From the NCBI GenBank assembly GCA_030765045.1, contig CM060961.1, positions 141,302,538 to 141,366,537 on the forward strand: a stretch of DNA of 64,000 nt, in the 5' to 3' direction. The stretch is from Tenodera sinensis. Taxonomy: Eukaryota > Arthropoda > Insecta > Mantodea > Mantidae. Within the stretch, counting starts at the first letter, position 1; each line of letters starts with the position of its first letter. Positions 1 to 10,640 of the stretch are shown here, piece after piece. The position numbers and the translations under genes are program-made. Under the pieces are notes generated by a model. It ran no database searches. It was not told the DNA's origin and was given only the letters and a program-made list of their open reading frames with translations.

Positions 1-924
1 TTTAGAATGTATTACAATGATTAGATTTGAACCATAAAGTAAACAGTTGCATCTCTAACAGACTCTTGAATCCTAAATTTACTGTGTCCACCAACAAGGA
101 CTTAAAATTTCAAGCAGCACATTCCTTTTCTCTCAAGTGTCTGTACAACAAATAAATATTTCATCAAATACTTGGCCTGTTTTACCCAATGCAACTTGCC
201 AGCAGCAGCATATGCAGTTGATGCACGATGAAGCTTATTGTTCTTCAGTCGTTGTGTTCACCACTGCATTAACTGGGTTGACATAGCTGGTAGAACCATG
301 GAAAAGCCTGCATGGTTACCTGATCTTTATTGATGATAATTTCTTGGGCTAACAACCAGGTCAAATTTGGGTAACTGCCCAAGCATTCAGCGACTAATTC
401 TGGCACAATCTTCATGGGAACTGAAGTTAGACTACTGATGTTGCAATAACCAACACCAAGAAAGCTTCAAATCACTGATCTTTACTTTTGGGATACATGA
501 ACAGTAAGGTTTGGGAAGGCCATTGTCTAATGTACACATTTTAGATAAACATCTGCAATGGTTTCCATTATGCTTTTTGAAATAACTTTTGAGAGAGTTC
601 AACGTTCCATCATACGATTTTGCAATGCTAATACTGGAGTCATGGTAATTATTGAAAATCACAAGGACCCTGTTTATCCAATCCTCAATCTGAATTTCTA
701 GATTATTTGGATTTATTTTGGCTTACTTTCTCACCATAAAAGTACAGGCATCATTTGCAAAATACATATGAATGTATATAGTTATGTTGGCAGCACAGGT
801 ACTGTAGAGATTATCATTGGTTGCATGCTTCAAACTACACAAAACAACAAAATTAAATGTGTGAGACTACCACATTTTATTGCAAATCATTGCACTTCTG
901 ATACTTTCTTCATAAAGAAAAAAT
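1..924. other. No confident gene; decayed open reading on minus strand
   Basis: Nothing recognisable on the plus strand. On the minus strand, 662 down to 432 is open in one frame and about 480 down to 310 is open in a second frame, ending at a GTAACC donor-like site (second frame contains SVPMKIVPELVAECLGSY). Together they could be one gene fragment with a single frame break, but I cannot assign a family and no acceptor site stands out. Confidence 0.2.
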
Positions 925-1031
925 ATGTTGTTGTTGTTGGCTAATGCTGGATCTCTGACAATGAAGTCATTAGTCCTCTTGCTCTCCAATATTTTTCACT
1001 AACGGATGGGGCACTAGAAGTGGCTAGGCAT
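925..1031 (-). mobile_element. 5'-truncated 3' tail of RNase H-type LINE
   Basis: This minus-strand fragment is only the last 107 bp of the LINE found more fully at 31814-32955. It ends in a (AAC)n-like tail, seen as GTTGTTGTTG on plus. It is bounded by a 13 bp TSD with one mismatch (912-924 and 1032-1044, ATAAAGAAAAAAT against ATAAAGTAAAAAT). It is a dead-on-arrival copy with no coding capacity beyond the last residues of ORF2. Confidence 0.75.
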
Positions 1032-1660
1032 ATAAAGTAAAAATGTAGAATGCAACCATTATGCAAAGAATAAATAATTTAAGACTGCAGCATTAACTTT
1101 CACTGACTAGTGTACAGTAAAGTGAATAAGAGCGACTCTGGGCGTATTTAAGCAAGACTATGTTACACTATTCGTAGTTGAAAAGAAAAGAGAAGGGAAG
1201 GAGAGGAAACAAAAGTGATGCTGACACTGCAATGTAAATACCTACGTCAGTAAATAATAATAATTTAAAAAAAAGAAGAAAAGAAAAATGAACACAATCA
1301 AAGAATTACATGGTCATTGACATAGCGTGCGCTAACCAAATGATTCACATCCCTTGCTGCTACATTTGCTTATTACTTAGTCATGTCTGCTAAGTGTCTT
1401 GGGTACTTGAACCAATCAGATTCATTAAAAGGTTAGTCACCATCTCAACAGCTGGCAAACTGATGGCATCGACAATGAGGAACACATTACAATATGCTGC
1501 ATACCCTGCACTCTCTTCTGTGCAGTGGCGGCATGTAATTTTTCAATATTTCTCAAAAGGTGAACACCTAGAATATTCATGTGACGATTATGTGCTGAAA
1601 TGCTTTAAGTCGTGACTGCTTGTTTGTAAATAAAGGTAATGAAATATGGTATATTTTATT

Positions 1661-1804
1661 ACTTAATTATACCAACAAACTTGCTGTTGTTTTTAAAACA
1701 CACAAGCCGTGTGTGGGCAATATTTGAGAGGTAGAATTGGAACTCAAAAATTCAAATCCCAGCTGTGGTATTGAATTTTACAGTCCCAATTCTACCTCTC
1801 ATGA
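1661..1804 (+). mobile_element. tRNA-Thr-derived SINE, internally deleted copy
   Basis: This copy carries the leading arm of the family (ACACACAAGCCGTGTGTGGG) and its end (TCTACCTCTC), but most of the tRNA-like core is lost; only the B-box side (TTCAAATCCCAGCTGTGG) remains. TATATTTTATT at 1650-1660 and about 1805-1815 is a probable TSD. It was probably never transcribable by polymerase III after the deletion. Confidence 0.7.
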
Positions 1805-3315
1805 TATATTTTATTTATTTTCCTGACAGACCTGATAGTGCTCATTGACTTCTCATCTTGACAGCTTTCAATTCTTTTTTCTTCAGCTTTTATGAAGACC
1901 TGAATTTCATTTTCATACATCACAGTTTGCATTTATTTAATAATTTATGTCATGATTATTCAGATTTTTATTAATCAGGGATAACTCCAGTTCCATTTAG
2001 TCTGGATAAACAAGTTTCTAGTATACTTGTTACAAAATGGAGATAATAGGATCAGACATTCACGCTTTGGTTTTATAACATTTATACATACGCATATTCA
2101 TAAGATCTTTGTCTTTTGCAACACCAGCATTCATCCCCAAAAGTGTATCCCCTTGTTTATTAACCTGTTTATACAGATACAAATCAAAATACAGCTAGCA
2201 AGTTGCTTGCCTGTATTCGCTATGAGCAAACTGATTCCACTACCTCTGTAATAATAAACAATTTAAAATGCAATATTTGCAAATAACACCTACATATAAA
2301 CTTTTGTCTACTTTACACTTCCTCAAAAGAAGCTAAAATATCAAACATAACGTGTCTAGCAGTTGAAAGTTGGATAAAGAACATTTTATATCACACAATA
2401 ATAAATATGAATTCTGCATTCTTATCAGCCTTTTTCATGGTATTATACTTATTCATACTGCACTGATGAGCTTACTTGGTTCTTGTAATTCCCTATACAA
2501 TAATTTTAGCTAAGACTACAAATCTAATTCAAAGTTAAATTAAATTGATAAATAAAATTAAGGCACTCAGAATCATTTCTCCTAATACATCTCAAATGTA
2601 GTGTTATGAATATTTACTTTCATTAGTCAAATGTATTCTAATAATCAAAAGTTAGTTTAAAAGAAAGTGCTCCCACTTTATGATCATATTGCATTAATTC
2701 TTTTTCTGAACTCTGTTGTACTATAATTTATAACCATCCAGTAACATAACTTTAGTCATTCATTCAGCAAAATGCTCAGAACAATATCTGAATAGAAATT
2801 TGTTGATAATCTCAAAATGCACATATATGTAAATGTATACACATTTACTTTTAAAATATTTCATTACCATAAATTATCTCAACATACTGCATCAATGGCA
2901 TACAGGATTCAAGATTTGAAGAGACAGTGTAGTGCATAAACATTAAAATAGATAATTAATAATACACTCCCTCCATGTAAGAGCTCCTTACTCTAAATAA
3001 GGAATGCAAATAAAACATTTAACTACATTCAACCTCTTTTGTAACATATTTAGTCATGAAATTGCTTATTCAATGTTCTACAATATGGCATTCTAAAATC
3101 ATCACAATAGTTTGTAAACTGTAACAAACATAAATTTTTAATAATTCAAGGTACAAAAAAACGAGATTCTCATAACACTGCCAGTGGCTCTGGTCTTTTG
3201 GAGATTTACTGGAGATAAAGAATAATTGCTAACATAGCATAGAAGCTAAAGTCACTCAACATAAAAATGTGTCATTCATGAATATGTCCGATTATGAACT
3301 ACCAACAATGCGAGG
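1805..3315. other. AT-rich non-coding stretch downstream of or within Atat
   Basis: I see no transposase, RNA gene or long open frame here. It contains AT-rich sequence and only short spurious reading frames. Position 3138-3208 (minus) is a weak candidate for a terminal Atat exon and is listed separately. Confidence 0.5.
3138..3208 (-). CDS. Candidate terminal exon of Atat (weak)
   Basis: A pyrimidine-rich acceptor (TTCTTTATCTCCAG) precedes a frame that accepts the single nucleotide left by exon 4. It would add 23 codons (Val-Asn-Leu-Gln-Lys-Thr and onward) and then reach TAA at 3140-3138. The evidence is phase and splice site only. The C-terminal tail of this family is disordered and poorly conserved, so homology cannot confirm it. 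The true 3' exons could instead lie left of the window. Confidence 0.22.
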
Positions 3316-4057
3316 TAGGGTTGCCAGGTTTTGTTTACAAAAAAAATGGGAAGATTTTCCTTTCTTTTTAGGAAAAAATGGAAGTTTTTTTTCCTAACAC
3401 AACTAAACGCCAAAATAGACTAATTTTGGTCATGAGCACTTTTATTTTTGGTATTCATTTTCAGATTTTGCTTTTTTTTCTTTAAAACAATTTTGTATCA
3501 CATTTTGCAATTTCAAAAAATTGTTTGCATAATCATGGGAAGTTTACAATTCAGATTAATCAACTCCTTAGTGCATCTGTTTCTCACATCAATGAAAATG
3601 CATTCATATCACAAATTAAGCAACTGAAATGAAAATCAAAATATAAAATTAACCTAGTTTGATAAAATGATGTATTCATAAATGTTTAATAAGTTACCTT
3701 AACCTTGCATATATTACAAATATAGTTTTGTTCTTCAGTTAAGAGTTTGCTTGGTTCTACAGTCTACGCTATTTAAATAAATACATCCATCTTCCAGATA
3801 TCAAATACAAGGGCAAGAACATAACAGTGAACCATGATGCTGCATATGAGTTCTTGCAGTGCAGAATAGCCAACTATATTTTATTGCTGTTACCAACGTT
3901 CTCAAAATAAACATATGGTTACACAGCAGTGAAATACGTATCAGAACATTGCTAATTGCATTTTGTGGTCGAAAATTTATTTCCTTCCCTGAAAAGTAGA
4001 AAAATAGAAGAAACCAGCATACAGGAGGGAAAAATACATAAATACCTGGCAACCCTA
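3316..4057. mobile_element. hAT-like non-autonomous element (MITE)
   Basis: The ends are inverted copies (TAGGGTTGCCAGGT at left, ACCTGGCAACCCTA at right). They are flanked by degenerate 8 bp duplications (ATGCGAGG at 3308-3315, ACGCAAAG at 4058-4065; 5 of 8 match). End sequence and 8 bp TSD size suggest the hAT superfamily. The 742 bp interior is AT-rich and encodes no recognisable transposase, so it would depend on an enzyme supplied elsewhere. Confidence 0.55.
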
Positions 4058-4269
4058 ACGCAAAGAGAAGTATTTTATCTCAAGTTTAAACCTGAAAGTT
4101 TGGAGCACTGGATTATATTTGGCCCAACAAAAAAAATGCCAATAAGGAAACATTTTCCAAAAAGATTCACCTGATAATGAATTTCATTAACACTGTGGGC
4201 TTTAGGAATGATTAATAAATACTTATAACACTGTCCCTCTAAACTACTTATATTAATTTGCTTACAAAC

Positions 4270-4417
4270 CTGCATGATTTTCAAAAAATCCTTCAAAAAC
4301 CACAAAATTATTTGCTTGAGGTAATATGTTCTTTAATCCATAGTATTTATAAAGGAAGCCCAAAAACTTCTCTGAAGGTCGGTCAATAGCCAAATGGACT
4401 GGTGTAACATTTTCCTC
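4270..4417 (-). CDS. Atat: Alpha-tubulin N-acetyltransferase, exon 4
   Basis: The acceptor is TTGTTTTAG and the donor is GCAG|GTTTGT. The 148 nt exon starts in phase 0 from exon 3 and encodes 49 residues plus one nucleotide. It contains AIDRPSEK, whose Asp matches the catalytic aspartate (human D157), and the end of the acetyltransferase fold (PQANNFVVFEGFF), which is near identical across animals. If the donor were not used, translation would stop three codons later, giving a catalytic-domain-only protein. Confidence 0.93.
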
Positions 4418-4487
4418 CTAAAACAATGAAAATGTATAAAATTGATCATATGGATCAATATTCAATTAGTATTTAAGTGCAAAGTTA

Positions 4488-4506
4488 GGGGGGGGGGGGG
4501 GGGGGG
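4488..4506. repeat. Homopolymer G tract
   Basis: An uninterrupted run of about 19 G lies in intron 3 of Atat. Tracts of this kind are unstable and often mis-sized in assemblies. Confidence 0.9.
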
Positions 4507-4822
4507 CTACGGGGTGCATAGAGAGGAATTGTAGGCTATAATGCAGAAAAATGGTTTAAATACAAATATCTCTCTGTTTCATCACTTTCAAGGCTGCAAG
4601 ACATTAAATTATATGGATTAAATTAAATGTGTCTAATCCAAGAAAATTAATACAAAGTAAACCATTAAACAGTAAATTTTCAATATTCTGGAATGCTTCC
4701 CAGTGCACTATTTAAGTGTAGTTTATTATGGTACTTTTAATGTAATGAATCATATTTTTGTGTTGTTTGTTAATAATACAGACTAACATTTGCACCCTTC
4801 TCCAAAGTCTTCTAAAAAGCTA

Positions 4823-5601
4823 TGAGACAGAATATTAGACCCCAATAGAAAATCGTTCATATAAATTATTATTTATTTATGCCAACAAACTTACTGTTGG
4901 TGTTTTTAAACACACAAGCCGTGTGTGGGCAAAATTTAAGAAACTGGCTTGAGAATTTAATGCCATTCTGGCAGTTTGCCACAATAGCTCAGTGGTTAGA
5001 GCGTCCGCCCGGCAAGCGGAAGGTCTGTGGTTCAAATCCCAGTTGTGGCATTGAATTTTTAAGTTCCAGTTCTACCTCTTAATCGTTCATATAAATGTTT
5101 ATTAAAAGTGTATAAATTTCTAGTTCTTGTTTGGGTGTATCAGGAACTTATCTTTAATATTCAGGATAGCCAATGTTTTGTTGTTACTAGCTAGTCTGTT
5201 GTGTTCAATAATAAAAACTATTTGCACGGATGAATACAAAAATGGCGGTGTTGCGTCAGAAGGATGCCGAGAACTAGTTCAGTAGCGTCTATATGCTCAA
5301 GGTGATAAGACGTGTTTTGTTAGCGTGTGAACATGGAACTTTCACCAAACATTTATCCAGTGTAAATTCTAACAAATTACGAAAACGTAAAGTTGTTTAG
5401 GTATTTAATATGGTGCTGAGAGTGTAAAATAACGAAGTGTTAATGAATAAATATGTTGTGATAAAGGAACATTGATTTATGCATTCCATTACCTCGACCC
5501 TGTAGATAGGAATCGCGTCTGCTATCACAGTATTTCATCTTTCTGAGAAAAACATTATTCTTGCTACTATGTGTTAATAATCATTTTAAAAAACTGCACC
5601 A
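4823..5601. mobile_element. Solo LTR, copy A (interrupted by a SINE)
   Basis: This sequence begins TGAGACAGAATATTA, ends GCACCA and is flanked by the 4 bp duplication GCTA (4819-4822 and 5602-5605). A relative at 22246-22897 has the same termini with its own 4 bp TSD, so both look like solo LTRs of one family left after LTR-LTR recombination. TG...CA ends and a 4 bp TSD are usual for Ty3/gypsy-type elements. The middle diverges strongly between copies. A SINE sits at 4867-5080; without it the LTR is about 550 bp. Confidence 0.68.
4867..5080 (+). mobile_element. tRNA-Thr-derived SINE, full-length canonical copy
   Basis: A perfect 16 bp TSD (AATCGTTCATATAAAT at 4851-4866 and 5081-5096) defines a 214 bp insertion. 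About 110 bp of leader comes first. The tRNA-like region follows at about 4977-5050, with an A box around TAGCTCAGTGGTTAGAGC and a B box in GGTTCAAATCCC, and then a short end ACCTCT. The tRNA-like part is therefore internal rather than at the 5' end, which is atypical for a polymerase III SINE. Open frames across it (ending SNPSCGIEFL) are not proteins. Confidence 0.85.
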
Positions 5602-5703
5602 GCTATAAAACAAAGAATTGTCAGTTTTGTGTTCACATACGTAAAATATATTTTAAAATGGACATATAAACTGCAAACATTGACTGGCATTTAAAATGTT
5701 TAC

Positions 5704-5875
5704 CTTCAACATGTGCTCATAAAGAAGTCTCCCACATCCCATTCTCTGTTTGGATTCATGTACATAGAAATCTAAAACACAGAGTGGTTGCATTTCATGA
5801 TGAGCACCAGTTTCATCAAACACAAACAGCTTCTTTCTTCCCATTTTGAGAAGCCCCACAATACTTCCTTGACCT
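5704..5875 (-). CDS. Atat: Alpha-tubulin N-acetyltransferase, exon 3 (core catalytic exon)
   Basis: The Atat product acetylates Lys40 of alpha-tubulin inside the microtubule lumen using acetyl-CoA. Function comes from family knowledge. The sequence shows a TTTTCAG acceptor and AAG|GTAAAC donor, and a 172 nt exon that enters with two nucleotides carried from exon 2 and leaves in phase 0. It encodes VGLLKMGRKKLFVFDETG followed by CVLDFYVHESKQRMGCGR. The Q-R-x-G-x-G segment is the acetyl-CoA pyrophosphate loop, and LDFYVHES is the signature strand of MEC-17/ATAT1. The exon lies between introns of 13.2 kb and 1.3 kb, both filled with repeats. It has no frame break or stop, so the gene looks functional. 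Confidence 0.95.
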
Positions 5876-6370
5876 CTGAAAAGCAAAAGTTTATTTTAAT
5901 ATTTTACTCTATTAATTTTTAATACTTTATTAAATAAAAAAGAAAAAGAAAAAAGCATGAAACTCATTATCAATAATAATATAGGTCAGTTTTAAATACA
6001 CCAACTTTGTTGGAACACAGCTGAGGATTGGGTAACCACCAAAAACATGTTTATAGTTCCACAAGGTAACTTTTAGTGGTTTGTGTATTTAAACCTGACT
6101 CAGTATACTATCATTTCTCACCACTATACTTAATGTTATGTTTCTGCTAATGTATGTATGTATATATATATACATACTAACAATTTTCCTATATTACAAG
6201 TTTTCTTAATTCTCAGCAATACCTCATGTAATATATGTAGATTTCCAACCATAAACCGATACACTTGATATACTCTATAGATAGATAGATATTTTCTTCA
6301 TAGAATACATAATTAGTTCATATATAATTCCTCAATTCTGAGTAACACTTAAATCTACTCTACAATATCC
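5876..6370. other. Intron 2 of Atat, no gene seen
   Basis: AT-rich sequence with short TA and TAGA microsatellites (around 6160-6180 and 6278-6295). Nothing else is recognisable until the LINE fragment begins near 6370. Confidence 0.5.
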
Positions 6371-6856
6371 CTTACAAATCCTTATCTCATTTGTTTGGGT
6401 TGCTGCATTACAAAGAACCCGTAGCATCAACACCCTGGTTATCATGCTACTGGGTCCTCCTCACTTCTTTTCCTCAACCCACTTTTGTTTCTAATCCTTA
6501 ATTCTAATTTTCTTTAACCACCTGTTTCTCACTATACCTAAATAGTTTCCTATTTCTATTAAACTTTCTTTTGATTTCACTCTTAGTATCCTTTTGCCAA
6601 TAATTTCGTTTGGTAGTCTGAACCAATTATTTTTTTGTACTTTCCCTCTCAAATTCTTTGTTTTTTCACATTCCAGAATTCAATGCCAACAATTGTTTAC
6701 TTTCTTACTACACAATAAACATTTCCCTTGATTTTCCCCTTCCCCATAACCTTTCAGCCTCACCACCCCCGACCTAGCCCAAGCAAAGCCCTTTCTTGCA
6801 GATTTGTTACATACATCAACATAAATTTCTCTTTCCCATGACCTTTTAATCTCTAG
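6370..6856 (-). mobile_element. LINE ORF2 C-terminal fragment with zinc knuckle (3' half of split LINE)
   Basis: Read on minus, this encodes LEIKRSWEREIYVDVCNKSA and then a C-terminal Cys/His motif (KCLLC followed by HWILEC, that is C-x2-C with a later His and Cys) before a stop near 6497. One in-frame stop (TGA) follows NNCWH. The first residues continue the ORF that breaks off at 9068 (SSLHTY). The two pieces are one minus-strand LINE separated by the insert at 6857-9067. The roughly 120 bp below the stop would be its 3' UTR. Confidence 0.6.
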
Positions 6857-7971
6857 TAAATGGGTGACCGAGCTTTGCTCTGCGATTTTCGCCTCTGTTT
6901 TTGTGATTTTTTTTTTTTGTAATACGTTGCATTTATATTTCAATCATAGAAAATTATATTAATTGTATGTTGAAGGGCAAACAGGGGATATATGAATGTG
7001 CAACGTAAAAGAAAAGCGAGTAGAAAGCCATTTGAAAGAAATATATTGTGTAGTAAAACTGTTATCATAAAAACTTTCTTCAAGGAAAAATACATATACA
7101 TGCCGAATTTTGGGGTGATATGATATGAATTGTTTAAAGAAAAGTGAGTAGAGAAAGATGTGAATGTGTTACCTAAAAGTAAGTAGAGAAACCACTGTGA
7201 ATGTAATATGCGCATTTCTATTTCATACAGAAAATTGTATGACATTTGTAGAAGAGTGAGCAGAGAAAGAGATGTGAATGTTACCTAAAATTGAGAGGGG
7301 AAAAGAGGGTGAATGTAATAGTATTTCCATTTCAAACATACAGAACATGGTATGACTTATTTTAAAAGCGAGGATAAAAACATTCTTTTGTGTAAAAGCA
7401 CGTTTTTTTATGGAAAATTGTTTATAGAAGAGTGAGTAGAGAAAGCGATGTGAATGTGTTACCTAAAAGTAAGTAGAGAAACCACTATGAATGTAATATG
7501 CAGCATCTCTATTTCAAACATACAGAAAATTGTACGACTTCTTTTTAGAAGAGTGAGTAGAAAAAGAGATGTGAATGTGTTAGCTAAAAGTAAGTAAGAA
7601 ATCACTGTGCATGTAATATGCAGCATCTCTACTTCAAACATACAGAAAGTTGTATGATTTCTTTGTGGAAGAGTGAGTAGAGAAACCACTGTGAATTGTG
7701 TTACTTAAAAGTGAGAAGAGAAAAAGTGTGAATGTAACAGTATTTCTATTTCAAACACACAGAACATGGTATGACTTATTATAAAACCGGAGATAAAAAT
7801 TTTCTTTGGTGTAAAATCAGGTTTTTTATGGAAAATTGTTTATAGAGGAGTGGGTAGAGAAAGAGATGTGAATGTGTTACCTAAAAGTGAGTAGAGAAAA
7901 CACTGTGAAAGTAATATGCATGTATACAACAATTTAACCAAACCTTTAGAGCTATTTCTGAAATACCGGGA

Positions 7972-8002
<31 letters not shown>

Positions 8003-9067
8003 AGAATTGCTCTGTGGAAGCGGGAATAAAAAATGTTATTACTTTCTCTACTGGTAAGTAGGGGAAGTATTGTATTCCACCCAAAAATTCGAAGCCGAGA
8101 TTTCACCGGAAATACATGTTTTGAGGCCCCCTGAATCCAAAAAAAGCATTTTTAGAAAAAGGTCCGTGTGTGTGTCTGTGTGTCTGTCAGTCTGTGGACA
8201 GCATAGCTCAAAAACGAAAAGTCGGTTAAAAACCAAAGTTGGTATTTAAGTTTAATGTCGTTCAAGGATGTGACACAAAGATTTTGAAGAAAATAGCCCC
8301 ACCCTAAACTACCCTTTACATGGAAAATTTTCCGGAAATTTTGATTTTCTTGAAAATGGCTCTAACGATTTTCATTAAAATGTCATATGTTTGAGATATT
8401 TTTATGACAAATGAAATGTATATCTTGAATTTTCTGGTTATAGCCCCTGTAGTCGTATTTACTCTGGATGACTTTTGCATAACTGGTAAACCGTTAGAGA
8501 TAGACCAAATTATACTATACAAAAAATGTAGATCTTGCTAAAATACACAATTTATGTCTCAATAAATTTTCTTGTAGGGTGAACCATTTCGGAGATATAC
8601 CTTGTTATGTGTGTGAGTTTTGGAAAACTTGGAACTTTCGTGAAATGGGTCATCGTTGTTCATTTTTTTATATGTTACGTGTACAAAGAGAACGGAATCT
8701 CAAAGCTTTAAAAGATCTGACTATCACACAAAGCCTACTGTATTCCAATATTCCCCTTGCACCTACAAGGAAATAAGCAATAAGATAATTTGTACAAATG
8801 TTTATTTTAACTAACACGAAGAAGATATAGGAATAAGAGTTTGTAAGAATGGTTAGTACAAGAGTAGAGAAAGTCATGTGAGTGCAACACATCAGATTTT
8901 TTTTTATGTAAAATCACGTTTTTTCGGGAATCACACCTATATAGATGAACTTAAAAAGCAAAACCCTATCTGAATACAAAATTTGATGGAAATCGTTGGA
9001 CCCGTTTCCAAGTTGCTCGGAATAAATAAATATATATACAAGAATTGCTCGTTTAAATATATAAGAT
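6857..9067 (+). mobile_element. 2.2 kb non-coding repeat element inserted in a LINE
   Basis: This block interrupts the LINE reading frame (6856 to 9068) and so arrived later. It begins TGGGTGACCGAGCTTTGCTC and ends with ATACAAGAATTGCTCGTTTA; a TA-rich tract precedes a similar CAAGAATTGCTC at about 8001. It has two parts. One is a tandem array of about 120 bp units (6940-7930). The other (8034-9030) is a dispersed repeat shared with 45890-46130, 55570-56530 and, inverted, 59455-59810. No open frame resembles a protein. A possible GTA duplication is at the edges. The class is uncertain; Helitron-like or RTE-derived are options. Confidence 0.5.
6940..7930. repeat. Minisatellite-like tandem array with higher-order structure
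   Basis: Units of about 120 bp contain GTGAATGTGTTACCTAAAAG and AAACATACAGAAAATTGTA. They recur near 7164, 7271 (shortened), 7450, 7571, 7694 and 7868. Two copies carry a variant block (GAACATGGTATGACTTATT) at about 7346 and 7763, giving a higher-order period near 420 bp. Divergence between units is moderate, so the array is not recently homogenised. Several open frames on minus follow from the repeat, not from coding. Confidence 0.75.
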
Positions 9068-10640
9068 GTATGTATGCAATGAACTTTTTGAATTAAAACT
9101 ACCCATTATTTCCTGTCTCTCCATGTCCTCAATTCTCATTTTAACTCTTTTCCAACATCCTTTCTCAAGTACCAGTCCATCTCTCCATATATCCCCACAC
9201 CCTATTTCATTTAAAACTCCTAGGCGCTTATACCAAGTATCTTCTTTATAAAGCTTTTGCTGAGCCTCCAAACATTGTTTCGTTATATTCTTATTATCTA
9301 ATTCCTTAATCCTCACCCAGTATTTCACTACTCTTTCCATGATTTTTGGTTTACTACCCAATCTTGCTAACTCCATTTGCGCAACCCCATTTGGTGAGGC
9401 TCTCGGTAGCCCCAATATTAACTTGCAGAAGCTTCTGTGCACCTTATTTACATATTCCCAACCATCCTCTAAGCCCCAAATCTCTGCACCATATAGCATT
9501 CTTGTCTCAACTACTGCTCCATATATTCTTTCTAACCATTTCACTTGCATCTCTGGTGTTTTGTCCAAACATGCTCTAATAGCTTTCATTGTCCCTTTTC
9601 CTTTGGCTAACACTTGTTTCTTTTGTTCCCCACATCTCATTACTGCTTAACCTTACTCCCAAATAAAGTTTCTGACTACCTCAATTTCTTTTCCTTTCCA
9701 ACTTCACTTTTCTTCTTCTCTCAGCTTATTGTCCTTTTTAAAAACCATTATTTTTGTTTTGCTTATATTAACCCTAAGACACCACTTGATACAGAACCTT
9801 TCTATTGCCCCAATTACTTTGTTCAGTCCGACCGTGGTTATTCACCCTGCAACCAAATCGTCTGCAAATAGTAACCCTGGTATTTCCTATTACTAATTAT
9901 TGGGGGAGACCATTTTCCAACTTAATTTCCTCTAAAATATCATCAATAAACAAATTAAATAATATCGGGCTTAACTTACATCCTTGCATAAAGCTACGTA
10001 GGCTTTCACGGCCGGCGTCTAAATTGTAGAATGAAGTGTCTTCCGGATGTTTACCGAAGTTGTAAACGAAACGTCTGGAAGACAGATCTCCAGCAGACCA
10101 CGGCATAACAGCCCGGAAGATACTTCATTCTACAATTTACATCCTTGCCTTAAACCTATACAATTTTTAATTTCCTTCGTCATTACATTATTGCCGAACC
10201 TAACACAAAAGTTGTTTTTCTCATATATTCTTTGAATTGTTCTTAAGCACTTATTACTCATTCCTTTCATACTCAATTTAGACCATAAAGCCTCCCTATT
10301 TATTGTATCAAAAGCTTTTCCAAGTCCACAAATAACATGTACAATCTTCCCCTTTTGTTTGCTAAGTATTTATTTACCATTGAGATTATTACAAAGATAT
10401 TATCTATTACTCTCTTATTTTTCCTGAAACCCGTCTGTAGCTCAGATACTTTCCCCTCCTCCTCCGTCCAGTTTTGTACTCTGTCAGCCAAGACCCCTGT
10501 AAACACTTTACCTAACACTGACAATAAGCTAATCCCCCTGTAGTTAGCTGGGTTATTCACCTCCCCTTTATTCTTAAAAATTGGCACCACCATTGCTGTT
10601 CTCCAACTCTTAGGTACCTTACCCCATCAAAAATTGCATT
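9068..10640 (-). mobile_element. Non-LTR retrotransposon, reverse transcriptase fragment (5' part of split LINE)
   Basis: In minus-strand order the pieces are IFKNKGEVNNPANYRGISLL (RT motif 1 region), RLYMLFVDLEK (motif A, then a frame break), GLRQGCKLSPILFNLFIDD (motif B), LLFADDLVA (catalytic FADD) near 9845, and a long ORF from 9640 to 9053 with thumb and connection sequence (KTPEMQVKWLERIYGAVVET). The frame breaks several times and the 5' ORF and endonuclease are missing, so the copy is dead. A 149 bp insert sits at 9988-10136. The protein resumes at 6856. The clade is not certain; the C-terminal zinc knuckle is common in several LINE groups. Confidence 0.8.
9988..10136. mobile_element. 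149 bp fold-back insertion inside LINE
   Basis: A 12 bp duplication (TTACATCCTTGC at 9976-9987 and 10137-10148) brackets this insert. Removing one copy restores the RT motif GLRQGCKLSP exactly. The insert starts with a GC-rich stretch (GGCTTTCACGGCCGGCGTC). It then forms a hairpin whose arms are AAATTGTAGAATGAAGTGTC and its imperfect complement at the right end. The TSD length suggests retrotransposition by target priming. It might be a SINE or the end of a Penelope-like element; no polymerase III boxes are obvious. Confidence 0.7.

Noticed and set aside
4879..5082. Open frame ending SNPSCGIEFLSSSSTS, also at 43465, 43773 and 55852
   Set aside because: It is the translation of a tRNA-Thr-derived SINE; the same peptide recurs wherever the SINE does, and the DNA, not the protein, is what is conserved.
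6940..7930. CRISPR-like regular repeats
   Set aside because: Units are about 120 bp, diverged, without short unique spacers, in an animal genome and with no cas genes; this is a minisatellite.
7840..8106. Minus-strand ORFs with alternating Ile-Tyr
   Set aside because: They read through a (TA)n run and a minisatellite; the same frames shift with each repeat unit.
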